NCBI GenBank assembly: GCA_948567375.1 | Contig: OX419756.1 | Span: 27,506,552 to 27,570,551, forward strand | Direction: 5' to 3' | DNA: 64,000 bases | DNA from: Lunularia cruciata | Taxonomy: Eukaryota > Streptophyta > Marchantiopsida > Lunulariales > Lunulariaceae | Shown: piece by piece, positions 24,270-36,959 of the stretch | How the letters are laid out: each line of letters begins with the position of its first letter | Position numbering within the stretch: the first letter of the stretch is position 1 | The notes under the pieces: model-generated | Seen by the model: the letters and a program-made list of their open reading frames with translations, nothing else | Told to the model about the DNA's origin: nothing | The model's database searches: none | Position numbers and translations under genes: made by a program

Positions 24270-25548
24270 TAATTCTTTGCAAGCCATTATAAGTATAGGG
24301 CACAAAAATAAGGTATACATGTTTTAATTAATGGGCCAAGGTGAAGAAATTAGATGAAGATCAAGTATTCCAAACAAGGAAGAGAATGATTGTAGAGAGT
24401 ACATCCTTTGTCTATCATTTTATTTTTTAATACCTAGTATATAAGGATTAAAAGAGAAGAGTTTGCAAGGGCTAGAAGAAGAGATTTAATTGTCCTCAAG
24501 TTATTGTCATTTAAGTTACCGGATGACATTCCAAGTGTGAAAGCTACTAAAAATGATCAATATATTCCTTCACAAGAAGGAGATAAAGAAGGAAAGGTAG
24601 ATGGAGAATCAAAAAAGGAGGAAGGTCTATCAAGGTTTTTCCATATTAGCATCTACAGCTACAACTTTCTTGTAGTACCTTGCTAGCTATGCCAAATTGA
24701 CGAGTGAAACCGGATAAGCTAGAGAGAAAGGTAAATTAGAGAAAAAATGAAGCCCAAAAAATAGCTAAGATGAAGAATCTCCTAGTGAAATTGGAGGTCA
24801 AGAGATGTTGCATTCAAAGAATATGAGATTTAAAGTAGAGAAATTAAATTCATAGAATAGAGTGCAAAATCAAAGCACTTCAATTCTATGACTCTAGAAT
24901 TAGAACAGATAAGAAAATATTCCAAAGGGATAAAGAGTATAATCATTCTCTTGTTGAAATAGATGCATATCTAGATTATAGTTATAATATTTGATCTTAC
25001 ATTTTCAATACTAGACTACACCTCTTACAATTCAAGTGCAAACGATAGTAAGGATTATTCTCCAAGTAGATATAAGTTGTAACAAATGTATTTTATTAAT
25101 GTTAATTTTTAATTTTTTTGTATTGAGTGTTCATCTTTTGCTCTCTTTTTGTGTTCTTTTCTTTTATGCTCTCTACCTTTTATTTTTATTTTTTGCATTG
25201 GTATGCATTGATTTATGCTCAGTCTATGCTATGTGCATTGGAGTGTGTTGGTATTAGGTGCCAAAAGCATTGGGTGTAAAAGCCAAAAGTGTTGGTCTAT
25301 GCTGGTGTATGCTAGTTCGCTAGATTGCATCAGGTTGGTAAGTGCTAGTTTGGTCTACATTGTATCTATTAATAAGTGCTAGGATGTGTGACTTTACAAA
25401 CCTTTGTTTGTAGATCACCTTTCATTTGTGGAGGCAATATAGAATTGTAAGAAAAAAATGTGGATATTTTGCAAGCAATTTCAAGAAAGGAAAATGTAGC
25501 ATAACAATAATAAATATGAGAAAAAAATTTAAACAAAGAATGAGTGAG

Positions 25549-25601
<53 letters not shown>

Positions 25602-27599
25602 TAAATGAATATGAAATGTACAAGTGAAGAGTGATAGTAATTCCACATGATAGAGTAGTCTACGAGGCTTCACCATCTAGATGGCTAAGGTACTCTAATG
25701 TTGCATCAAGGTGAAAGAAGGAACCAATCCATAATATACTATAGGTTTACATATATTATCTTCCTAAGGGATGCAAAGGTGGATTATGGAAAAACACTTG
25801 GCTGAAATCTCATACAATATAATCTCTAAGACAACTAGAATTCTAATTCTCAACACAAAAGTCAATAGAGTAGAGTGTGTATCCATCTTAATCTATCTAA
25901 GGGAGCTACAAAGAGGTCTCATGATAAAGTGTGTAATATAGTTACTCTGGTCTAAGAAAGAGTTAATCTAAGAGGATGGATAGTACCATGGGATGGTTCC
26001 TAAATATGGACCTAAATTATTATTAACTATTAAGATATCTCAAACAACAGGTTTAATGATATAATCTCTACATGTATCTATATATGAATCCTCTTGAGCA
26101 AATAAGCCCATAAATCACATCCCAATGTATACTTCCTTAAGTAGAACTCCTCATTGCATATGGACTAGAGGAGGTGTACCAACTCTGTCCTTGAGTTGTC
26201 TATCTAGATTATAACCTCAAATGAGGACAAATAATATGAAACTCTCTAACTCCAAGCTGAGGTAGATACTAAAAATTACTCATACCTTTAAGGTTCATAT
26301 CAAAAAGTATTTATACCTCTATAAGAAGTCTATCCAAACCAATATGTCAACTTACACCATTGGGTGAAGGACCGCTATTGCACACAATGTCTACTAGACA
26401 TCTTGTATCCAAAATTAAGATCTTCCTTAGTATCTCTTGTGTATAAAGGATAAAAAGAATTAACTACCTAACTAAAGCCATCCTCTATCCCAAATCGATA
26501 AGCATAGAAACCTCATCTCTTAATCTCATCTTTTGCTTCCTAAGCTAGTCTATCTTTGTGTCTACAACTCTAAAAGAAGGTGTCTACATCTCAAAACTAT
26601 GTAAGGTCTCCAATGCATTATGGTCAACTTAGGTTTCATCACACTAGGCTATCCCTTAGGTCCTACCAAAATAATATATGTCGCATGAGTTTGCTTCTCT
26701 ATATTGATAGACTATGATACATGAATTTGCATCTTTATGAGGTCCCAATATCTTTTGGAATGTAGGAACTTTGGACCTTAGGCTTGGACCTTAGACTTGT
26801 GTAGAGTAATGGAAGACTACTCTGACAAAGACTTAGTAATACTCAACTCTCTTGCATAAAATTCCTTATACTTATACAATCTTTCTTTCTCTCAAACAGA
26901 ATAAGATTCAACTCAACCAATCTCTGCACTCTAGCCCTTTGTGATGTTCTAAAGAGTTCTTTCATATCTACAAGGCTCCTTTCCCCTCTCAACAAGAAGA
27001 ACACACACACTCTCTCTTGATGGTGGTGATTACTCATGACACCCTAAACTCACTACAAATAGTGTATGCTCCTCCTCACTATTATATCATCCTCACTCTT
27101 TTACAAATTTATCATCTATGATAGAGCCTCTAAAGGAACTACATTATGATGGTGATTTATGCACAACTAAAAGCATTGAGATAAGGCAAACTATCAAAAG
27201 AAATCAAAGTATATAAATAATAACAAATTGTCAAAGTTCATTTATTAAATGGAGTTAAAGGATTTTACAAAAGCAAAAACATAGAATTTTTAAAAATATT
27301 TCCTACTCTAGTCTTACTCACCTATCTCATCCTCCTCTATATCATGGAGGAATTTTCCCTCATCTTTTACAAGGTTCTTGTATATCTAATCTTTGCATAT
27401 GATTACTCTTTACACTAAAAAGTGTGTGCAAAATTATCCTATCCATGTGTACTTGAAGAAATGGTCATTTGTATGGTGGAGCTACCTCTATAAGATATCA
27501 CAACATTTGCAGCACTAGGGCTAATTTGCTAGAATATTGGAATGATAGTCTTGGCAGTGAAAAATGTATCTATAGCTACTAAAGGATTACTTAGTGGTG
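24270..27599. other. AT-rich DNA without recognised genes
   Basis: No open frame of substance and no recognised protein motif was found. Apart from the (AT)n tract at 25551 it looks like decayed repeat sequence. Confidence 0.4.
25551..25598. repeat. (AT)24 microsatellite
   Basis: Twenty-four uninterrupted AT units. The tract is likely to be length-polymorphic. Confidence 0.95.
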
Positions 27600-27900
27600 G
27601 TTGGATATTATGTCAAGGTTCCTTATTGCACGTTAAATTTATCATTTGCACATTTCACACCATCAATACAATCAGATGCACTAGTGAGTGCCATTAGGAT
27701 TGGATTCCTTGGCCTCCTCAATGGAGTATACTAAGAAGTGTAGCTCTAAAGAGCTATCTTCTTCTATGTTGAACCTTTGAGCTCTTGGCTATGGTAGACC
27801 AAAGCTATCAAGTCCAAACTTGATTCTTTGAGCTAGATCAACTATGGCTTGATGGTGTAATCAATGCCTATTGGTAGAGTGTATTGAGTTGCAATTCTAA
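27600..27900 (-). repeat. Dispersed repeat family F, copy 3 (inverted)
   Basis: It contains 'agtgtagctctaaagagct ... ttgaacctttgagctcttggctatggtaga', matching copy 2 in the same orientation and copies 1 and 4 in reverse. Confidence 0.55.
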
Positions 27901-28784
27901 TTTTTGATCATTGATTACTTATAAGAAGTGAGAAGGGAAATAAGAACATAAATTTGAGCAGGTGGTATCTCTAGGCTTGGATGTTAATCTATGGTACCCT
28001 TCATTTTTGAATTTGTCACTCAATTTTTTTAGATAATGATCATGTGAAAAAGTGTTGGTTCTTTTTGCCAAGTGGCAAGTGGGAAGATCATGTGCAAATA
28101 CTTTGCACAATTTTCCAAATTGTAGTATGAAATTAAGGTGGATTTTAGGAGTGGATGTACTAAGTAATACAATTGGAGAATCAATTTGAGACTGAGAGCT
28201 CAAATTGGTAATGGAGCTTGTAGATTTTTCTAGGACCAAAATTGAGGTTGTATTTGAGAATACATCTTCTTGAGTTAGGAATTTGGAGGTCCTTATGTAC
28301 CAAATTGGAAAAACTACAAAGATTTGAAGGAGCATTTGGCAGAAAAGGAGTTTTAATTAGTCATATTTGGGAACACCCACCCACTTAAATTCCTGAGTTT
28401 GGCCAAATTTAGAGGCCTACTAAATTTAGTAGAGGTTGAAATTTTTTGGAGAGGGTTTAAATTAGCAACAAATTTGGAGGCCCCTTAAATTTGGTGGAGG
28501 TTGATAAAATTTGGAGAGGGTTTAAATTAGCAACAAAGAAGGCCTTCCTTTCATTTGAGGCATAAGGCTATGACTAGGGTGAGATTTGGTGGATGTTTGC
28601 TAAATTTGGAGGTCTATTCAATTTGGTAGAGGTTGACCAAATTTAAAGAAGGTTTAAATTAGCAACAAAGAAGGCCTCATTTTCATTTAGGCATAGGGAT
28701 ATGGGCTAGAGAGGTTACAAAGGTCGACTCACTTGCATGAGACTTTATGGTAGTGGTTTGTCAAAATCAAGTCACACATTAGTA

Positions 28785-28870
28785 TCTATTGTGCACCTGT
28801 CAATAGTGTGTGCACTAGGATTTAAAAGCTAGACCGTTGGTTCCTAAACTAGCTCCTTAGCCAACCAATA
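28785..28870 (-). repeat. tRNA-like (pol III box) module in D1, degraded
   Basis: On the - strand this reads ggttggctaaggagctagtttaggaaccaa..., resembling a tRNA A-box arm, followed by a degraded B box (tttaaatcct). The same module in D2 (38925-39003) keeps a good B box. Confidence 0.35.
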
Positions 28871-30176
28871 TGCCTCTACTTTTTGTCCTAAAGACAAGTG
28901 GACTTTGAGTCTATACCTATGTAGCTTTAGCTAAGAGAGGACATTTAATCCTATATGTGGTGATCCTAGTAGAGTAATAGTAGATAGATGCCACTATTAT
29001 ACCACAATGCCAAATGGTGGAGGAGTGGTTTTGTGAGCTAGAAGGTTGTTGTTTAGACTTCTTGTATTGGACTTCCTCTATTCTTTGTTTCTTGTTTGTG
29101 CACCATGTTTGTTTGGGGCACCTTGATATTTGGAATGTTGATGTTCTAATGTTCTCTTGCTAATAAAGCTAGAATGATGGCCAATTATACTACCTATGTT
29201 TTCTTTGGTGAGGTAAATGATGATGAGATGCAGATTGTGAGAGTGTGTGTTTGTGATGGAAAGTTATAGATTACTCTTTTCCTTAGTGTAATTGCCATGG
29301 TTAGAGGTACTTAGGTGGCATTAGTTGGTGGTGTTTGGCTATAAGAAGCTACCATCTGGTGGTGGCACTTGGTGATGCTTTGTTTGAGATGTGTTTTCAC
29401 CTCAGAGTCCTTGAGGGATTCCAAAGTAGATTTTGCTACATTATGTAGTGGGTTCATGTAGGATGGCGCATGATATCGATCAATATCTCAAATCCCAATG
29501 AGGGAAGAGATTGATTCTAGTTTGAGTTTGGCATAAGAGTTGATCTAATTGAGAGTTCTCATTGTGTGTCTATACTATTATTGTGAGATATGGTCAAAAT
29601 TTTTTAGGGTTCTCCAAAGGCCCCAAATGCTGTCTCTAGTACCATGAGTACTATTGAGTTGTATGATTTCATCTAGGAGTTTGATAGTTGGTGTGATTTG
29701 CAACATATGCAAAACTCAATTTTGTTTAGACCCTTCATGGGTTTGAAGAGGTTGTTCCAACACTTGAAGGATACACCTATGGATGATTATGATGAGTTTA
29801 AGCAATCACTCTTGGAAGAGATTGATACATGGAGACAATATTGGTCTCCAAACTACATCTCCATAACCTCAAGTTTGGTTTCTAGAGGTTGATAGGTAGT
29901 TCTCACAACTTCTAGCTCTAGTAGCACTTGTGTATCTAGTGGTGGTGCACTTGAAGATGGTGCTACTACAAGTAGAATTACCATAGTAAGAGGTGATGTA
30001 ATACTCCATGGTGGAGTTCTTTTGGTGCTTGAAGTAAAACTACCAGGGAGTATATATTGACATGCTGAAGAGCTTGTAGGAGTTCCAATAAAAGGTTAGA
30101 AAGAACCTACATAAGACATAAACTTGCATGAGATGGTTGATCACTTCACTCAAGGAGTTATTGAAGCACATGCTAT

Positions 30177-30327
30177 CTAGTTATGGTATGGGATAATAGA
30201 CAAGGAGTTATAAGTATCTAAGTGGTTGTCCACTTTGTTAGACTTTGTCTAGTTATGGTATTGGATAATAGACAAGGAGTTATCACATACTCTACATTAT
30301 AACTCCTTGTCTATAATCCCATACTAG
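30177..30327. repeat. Direct plus inverted triplet of a ~31-bp unit
   Basis: The unit ttatggtat-ggataatagacaaggagttat occurs at 30181-30211 and 30253-30283. An inverted copy (ataactccttgtctataatcccatactag) lies at 30299-30327. A single diverged copy exists in D2 near 52515. D1 ends exactly in this structure, so it probably marks a rearrangement breakpoint. Confidence 0.7.
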
Positions 30328-31309
30328 AACTGGATAGCAGAATCAGGCAAGATTATAGACATAGTTAGAAGGATTCTTAGTGTTGACACAATCAAGTTTG
30401 TGCATTGTGAGATTCTGGGTTTACTTTTAGAAAACACAAAGAGCACAAGCAAAGAATTTATTGGTGAGATTCCAAGGTTTTCTTGAAAAAAACATGTAGA
30501 GCACAAGCAAAGAATTTACTTATGGGATCAAGGAAGTTAGATTGTATGATTTAGTTGCTAAGAATATTTGTGGTACCCATATTTTTTTTAGGAGTTTTAA
30601 AGAAGTGTATTGTTGAAATTGAATTGCAGCCAAATGAAGAAAAAAATCAGAGAATTGTGTGTTTGGAGTAGACCCAAAGAAGTTGACTTTGGTCAAGGAA
30701 AGAAGTACTTGGATCAGACTTACAAAGTGGTAGACCCAAAGTAGGACACTTTCATATTAGGAGGCTCAACCTGATCCGAAGAAGTTGTAACAACTTTTCT
30801 TTGGGTCACGCCAGTCAAGAAGTACAATTAAAGAAATGGCTGAGTTGTGAGACAAATAATCTAAGAGTGACAAGAAACAAACTTGCAAAAGCTATGAATG
30901 TTGATTTCAAAATTGACTAAAGAATGATTGCGTCCCAAAACACTATATAATTAAGACTTCACAAGGGAAATTGGAAGTGCCAAGAAGATATCTTATCCCT
31001 CTTAGTAGCTATCCTAAAGGAATACAAGTCACAAAGACAAACAAGAGTTAAATTTTCTGAAGTCCAAAAGGAGTTAGAATCATGCATCCAAGAGAGGGAA
31101 TATTGTTCCAATGCCATAGAGTTTGTGAGCACATAATGGCCAAGAAAGGTGGTAAGAAGAGCTTCACACTTGTAGTAAGGAGTCTTGCAATTTGGAGGTT
31201 AGATATAGTGGCACAAATTGAGCTCTTGAGTAGACTTTGGATTATGTTTTTGGCCTGGAACTAAAACTTGAGTTTTCTAGGTTTCATGGCAAAGATAGCT
31301 GCCAGCAAT
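30328..31309. other. Repeat-derived DNA with short tandem duplications
   Basis: It contains 'gagcacaagcaaagaattta' twice (~30440 and ~30500) and 'gtagacccaaag' twice (~30667 and ~30730). No gene is recognised. Confidence 0.4.
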
Positions 31310-32770
31310 TATGAGGATGGCCCCAAGTAGTAGGGAAGAGAGGAAATCTGGCTCAATGGACCAAGTTGGATTGGAGGTTAGTCTTAGGGAAAGAAGCAAG
31401 GTATGCAACAAGAGTCACCTTCTCTTAGAAGTGTGAGTCTTTGGAAGAAATTGCAAATGTGATAAATTCTTTCTTTGCTCCATACACCAAAAATTGTTAT
31501 AAGGTGGATACCTATTGGGACCCAATAAAGCAAAGTGTATTTGGGGCGATGATGGCAATGTTCAAGCCCAAGAAAACCATGTACATGATGATGAATTAAG
31601 CAGTATTCTTTCATCAAGTGTTTGTAGGAGAGAAGGTGACATGGGCAAAACATTTCTACTAGAGGATGAGGCAAATGATTGTTAACTAAAGGACATATAT
31701 GCCTCCTCACTACTTTGTATTGTTTGCAGCATATTTCTATCTGGGGTAAAACTTGCTGACAACGGAGGAGAAACATAGAATGGTCTTGCATTTCCACCTT
31801 GATCTGCATCAAGAAGTGGATGAAGACAAGCAATGTTACATCTTACAAATTTGGCCAAGTGATGAACACTTTGCTAGGACGAGACAAAAGAAGATTGTGG
31901 CAATAACCTGTCCAAAGACAAAGAAGCATAGTAGACCTAAAGAAGTGGTGTCACCTATTCAGCCACGGAAGACACAAAGACTGAACTCGAGAGGCAAGGT
32001 AGTTGTGATGGACTTATTGTTGGGAGCAGAATCTAAAGGTGAAGTAGAGTCTTAGGGAGAAGATTCAAAAGAAGAAGAGCTCACATTGTAGAGTTGGGAG
32101 TCTAGTAGTGAGAGTGAAGGTGAGTCCAAAGTTCAACAAAATGTGGCTAAAGTGGCAAGAGAAGAAGATGAGGAGTTCCATGCGGCAATTGATCATATGG
32201 AAGGAAGAGACATCTCCTATTTGGAGTTACCTATGGAGAATATGGAAGAAGAGCCAAAGGTGGTGGTCCAAAAGGGAGTAAGGTCAAAGAGAGGACTATA
32301 GACTACAACTATAGGTTCAAGCCAAGTGAAGGAGGACAAAGAAGAAAGCTTGGAAGAGATGACCTTGAAGGTACAAAGATTGTGACTTTGGGGTAAGGCA
32401 CTGAAGGAGGATTTGCCTATCAAAGCCAAAGATGAAGACCACAAGAACAAGGTGCAAGAGATCAATGGGGTTGAGTATTTGTTGACAATCATGTGTCCTT
32501 TGTTGTTGCAGCTGAAGAGTAAGAAGGAGAAGATACAAAAGGATCACCCAAAGGTGAAGAACAAGTTATAGGTGATGAAGTATCTTAGCAAAGAAGCACA
32601 TGAATTGAAGGAGAACTTAACCCATAGAGAAGAAGAAGCCAAAGAACTTTGGGTGGATGCAATAGTAAGAGGAAGATGATAGAAGTAGAAGTACTTCATA
32701 AGGAAGATGATAGAAGTAGGAGTAGGAATTTTGGGTGTAGAAGTCAAAGTCAAAGTAGATATTGAATTGG
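31310..32770 (+). pseudogene. Long ORF of unknown family, broken mainly by stop codons
   Basis: One frame runs almost without shift for about 480 codons. It starts GKRGNLAQWTKLDWRLVLGK and passes through KVDTYWDPIKQ, FGAMMAMFKPKKTMYMMM and MPPHYFVLFAAYFYL. It then becomes a highly charged Glu/Lys-rich C-terminal part. Most interruptions are TAA, TAG or TGA at sites where Gln or Arg would fit (for example after YMMMN, FY and MIVN). I recognise no domain. Because it sits among retroelement remains and is followed by a purine-rich tract and an LTR-like repeat, it could be a structural (gag-like) or extra protein of an unfamiliar element. Confidence 0.5.
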
Positions 32771-32832
32771 GTTAGTAACAATTTTAAGATATGAAGCGGT
32801 AGATATGAAGAGGTAGATATGAAGAGGTGGAT

Positions 32833-33577
32833 TGTTATTTTGGATCTACAGGTTGGTAAAGTTGTAAAGAAACGGTATTTAGTTAGATAATTGTTGAATT
32901 GCTTTGCCTATTTGAAGAAAGCATTCATAGTATCTTGTTGTTCAATATTGTAATTTTGAAGTTGAGTAAAGCAAAGTGCTATAAGTTTGTGCTTGTCATT
33001 TCAGCTTTATTTTCAGTATCAATCATGTGTGTTTTTGAGTGTTTGGAGAAGTTCAAATTGAAAGTCTAAGTGTGTTAGATGTTGGATTTTACAACTTTGA
33101 TTTCATTTTGTGTGTTTGATCTTGAGTGGATAATAATCAAAGCAATGCCTTGATGAATCTGTGAGGAATTGTAGTGTTTGTAGTATTTGACATTTGTGAT
33201 CATAGTGGTGGATTGATGTGATACAATTTCAATTGAAGAAGTTTTGCCTTTAGTGGAGGAGTGGAATACAAATTCACAAGCAAAGTCATTTTATAGTGAA
33301 ATAGCCTTCTTTGGGAAGAATTGAATCATCACAATCAAGATTGTTTTGGAAAGATTTGAATAATTGTGATTTATGGGTGATATTTTATTGTGATGAGACT
33401 ATGATTCAATGCTTGTTTCTCTCTTTTGAGTGTGGTTTCTACTCAAGAGATTAAAGACACGAGCAAAAAGAATTTTTTGTTATTTTTTACTTTGCATTGG
33501 GCCATTTTTGACTTGTATTTGTATGGGAAATTTTTTTTACTTGCTGATTACCACAAAAGTGATACTTGCTGGGTTGT
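32833..33577 (+). repeat. LTR-like repeat E, copy 1
   Basis: The part 32985-33577 matches 37737-38327 over ~600 bases, with shared blocks 'atgttggatt--acaa-tttgatttcattttgtgt', 'aagttttgcctttagtggagg' and 'cacaaaagtgatacttgct'. It ends in TGTCACA. The upstream 'agatatgaagaggtggat|TGTTATTTTGG' resembles a polypurine tract followed by an LTR start at 32833. It would therefore be the 3' LTR of the element with the unknown ORF. Confidence 0.5.
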
Positions 33578-34569
33578 CACAATATTATAGAGAAAAAATA
33601 AAACAAAAAGAGAGTTTATTGGGTGTGAGAGTTGTGAATTTTAGTTACCAAAGGCAAGGATAAGAACTTCTTACTTTGAGTTAGAGTGTAGAGGTTACCT
33701 ATTGAAGATACACAAATACGCTATTTGCAAAGAAAATTTCTTGTTTTAGTTTTTGATGTTTCAATTTTCCATGTTATTTCATTTTCAGTTTTTGAATGCA
33801 GTTTAATTATTTCAATTTTGGTTTTAGAACATTGGATTTTTTAATTTCAATTTCAATTTTTTAGTCTTCTCCTCTCAATTTTGATCTTGGTTTTGTCTTG
33901 TTGTGGGTAATATGGAATGGACTTAAGAGACTTGGTAGTTCTCAATTTTCTCTTCTTGATTTTAGTCTTGGTTTTGTCTTGATATAGGTAATATGGAATG
34001 GACATAAGAGACTTGGTAGGTGCTTGTAGAGACCCTTTCCTTTTCCTAGGAAACCTCCATTATTGAGAATCTAAGTCATGAATTATAGTGAATTGAGAAT
34101 AAAGTATGCATTTAATTTTTGACTAAACTACAACTTTTGCTTGCATTCCTTTGACAATTTTTTTTGTACTGGTATAAAGTATCATGATCTAAGAATGTAG
34201 TATATATTTGTTTTTTGATTGAACTGCAACATGCTGTGTGTTACATCTATAGATCACACATACTATGTCACAACCATGTACCTTAGCATATGGAGAATGA
34301 TTTACATAATAATACCTTAAGATGTATTTATATACCTTAGCAATGTAGGGAATAGTTTATATTGCTTTGCCATGTAGTTTATAGTGGTCTAAAGCAACAT
34401 ACTAGACAAAGAAGAATATCCAGGGATTTCTCTTGCAATTTTCAACCAACTTAATAGTTTCAAAAGGTACAGTAAATCAATTTTTTCTTCATGTTCCAAA
34501 AATTCCAAAAATAAAAGTGCATTTTTACCCAAAAATAAGCTAAGTTTGGTATTTTTGGCATTTTCCAAT

Positions 34570-34770
34570 AATGAGGAGGCCTGGCAATGTGTTGTGGAGA
34601 ATGAAGTGGTTGAGTGGTAAAGTGGTAGAGAGAATGAGTTGTGCTTCTATAGAAGACACACACTTGGTAGGGGCATAGTACTTTATCTTACTACTTATAT
34701 AGTTATTGTTATTTGGATTGAGCAATTGGAGCAAAAATTGGCTAGCCTGGCTATAGTGTCATGCTTATAT
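34570..34770 (+). repeat. Fragment of element D gag (D3)
   Basis: 'cacttggtaggggcatag ... gattgagcaattggagcaaaaattggctagcctggctatag' matches D2 gag at 53085-53185 ('cacttggtaggggcacaa ... attgaccaattggagtagagattggctaacatggccatag'). Confidence 0.55.
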
Positions 34771-34929
34771 ATACAAGATACATTGTTATCAACATCATAC
34801 ACTATAGAAGCACAACTCATATTCAAGTTATACATAAACTCTTAAGTGTCACAATAATCAATCCAGTCTCAACTCAAATCACACTCAACTTGGATAAAAA
34901 ATCAATCCTCAACTCTATGATCTGCCACA

Positions 34930-35300
34930 ACAGGCACTAATTATAGTCAACTATACCCACTCTAGCTTAAAGACTCCATGTGATGCTTGCCGGCCTCTAT
35001 CCACCATAGCCAAGAACTCAAAGGCTTTACATTAGAGAAGTGAGCTCTTTGGAGCTACACTTTGAAGGTATACCCCTCTGCTTGACCTAGATCTCTAGCC
35101 CTAATGGTGCCATTGATGGCCCATCTGATGGTGCAAATGGTATAAGTGATGGTTGGTCTTGTAGTGTGATCATAAGCCTTAATAAAAAATTTGGCTACCA
35201 TTATGTGGTCTTTGAGCAACTACCAATATGATTTTTACTGCCAAGACTATCACTCTACCAGCTAATCAAACTAGCTTGGGCGTTGCAAATGTCATAGCAA
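34930..35300 (+). repeat. Dispersed repeat family F, copy 4
   Basis: It aligns with copy 1 (22930-23290) in the same orientation, including 'gtgagctctttggagctacactttgaaggtatacc' and 'gccaagactatcactct'. Confidence 0.55.
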
Positions 35301-36959
35301 CTATCATGCACATGTAGATCACTACAAAACATACAGAATTTTCAACAACATATGCTATAGAAGCATAACTCATACATAAACTCTTAAGTGCCCCAATTTG
35401 CCCACCTAGCTAGTAGTTAGATCCCTCTAACTCCAAATAGACATCTACTCTAAGTATGTGGTATATCCTATGGTGGGCAAAGATCAACAAGCCGGGTGCT
35501 ATCAAGCCCCATTCTTAATCATCTATTTGCAATCTATATCACATAAGGAGTGAACTAACTATAGATCAAGTACATGGAGGACATAGAGATTGTCCTTGAG
35601 GAACCACCATGAGGAGAAGAGTCAAACATGCCATATGCTATCCTCTCAAACACTTATCACACACTAACATAATAGTTGCTTTGCCAAAAGAGCCACATAA
35701 CATATACCACAAGCCTGAACATACAATTGCCAAACTTGGGTCCATAGTGCAAGTGATAGTGCACTCCATGCCTCCTAACCTAGATTCTTTTGTTTTTCTT
35801 TTTCTTCATACAATTAGTTAACTACTCATATTAGAATAATGTTAGTAATTAGGATTTAGAGCTTAGGTCCCAATCACTAGAGAAATATAATAAAACATGC
35901 AATCAAGAGATCTCATCAGAGTGAAGTGTGATAGCTTAATGTTGACATACTTATAATAAAGTCAATAAAAATAGTATGTTCTTACAAGGATACTATTTAG
36001 AAATGCCTAAAAGTGAAGTGAAACATCCACTTGTCACCAAATCTTAGTTCATTTATTGTCTCTTTTTTAACCTATTGGGCAGAAAATAGTCCTAAAAGAA
36101 GGTTGTGTCACCCTTTGTGGTGCACTACAACAAAAAGAAAATCACAAGGGTATCACTTTGACTTTAAAATCTAGCCAAGATTTTTCCTGAAGGTGATGGT
36201 TCTTCCAACTCCAAGTTCCATTCCATTCCATTCCAAAGATGCATTGCTTACAAATGTGTTCTACCCTTCCCAAAAGACACAACTTGCAGGATTTAACTTC
36301 TTGCTACTTCATGTCTAAAATTTTGGATTTTGTGGTATTGCCTGCAAGTTGAGCTTCCTTACCTATACTCTTTCTTAGAGATTGAAATAACATGCAAAAT
36401 ATAGGACATATAACTTGCAAAGATATAAGAGAATTCTTTACTTGTAATCAAAGCTTGCATTACATAAAAGAACAAACACAAGTGCCATCATCACTCAACC
36501 TTATATACAAGTCTGGCTCCAAGCCAAAGGGATTAGAATCCCAAATGAATCTTGAAGAATTTGAGTCTAAACTGTCCATCATTGATTTTACTATCCTAAT
36601 CTTGTCATATCCTAATCATCTATCAAATAATTAGGCTCCTACACATGTTAGGGGAGATATCAAATCCCACCTTATCTATTTTTAGTGTACTCCAAGTATA
36701 TGTACAAACTTGAGGGCCCTCCTCTTCAAGTATATACAACTTTGAGTCTAGTACCATTCCAAGGGCACTTGTCCTCAACTCTACAACTTCAAGTGCCACT
36801 TAACTTTGAAAGCACTCCTCTAAAATACATGTTATGTTGAGTGCAAGCACAATTGGCCTACTTAGAGTGCTCAACTATTGTACAACTCTAAGTACCTAAT
36901 TCTTACTAAAAGAATGGTTGTCATACATAAGGACTTCCTTTTTGGGGAGTGCCTTGGAC
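35301..36959. other. AT-rich DNA without recognised genes
   Basis: I see no supported coding sequence. Short open frames lack motifs. It is probably part of the decayed repeat layer. Confidence 0.4.

Larger units (their letters stand above)
28100..30327 (+). mobile_element. Old Ty3/gypsy-like element D, truncated copy D1 (5' region and gag)
   Basis: 28790-30212 aligns, with divergence, to the pieces of D2 at 38930-39039, 45653-45744 and 51334-52540 once the younger insertions are removed. Shared landmarks are 'gtagcttt-g-taagagagg', 'atgccaaatggtgg', 'ttatttgtgcaccatgtttgt', 'gtttgatagttggtgtgatttgcaa' and 'ggagacaatattggtctcca'. A gag-like piece (29698-29892) reads FMGLKRLFQHLKDTPMDDYD. 28440-28670 holds three copies of 'ggtttaaattagcaacaaa'. 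The copy stops near 30327, before any protease or polymerase part. Confidence 0.6.

Noticed and set aside
25369-25676. Minus-strand frames with an Ile-Tyr repeat
   Set aside because: They are translations of the (AT)24 microsatellite.
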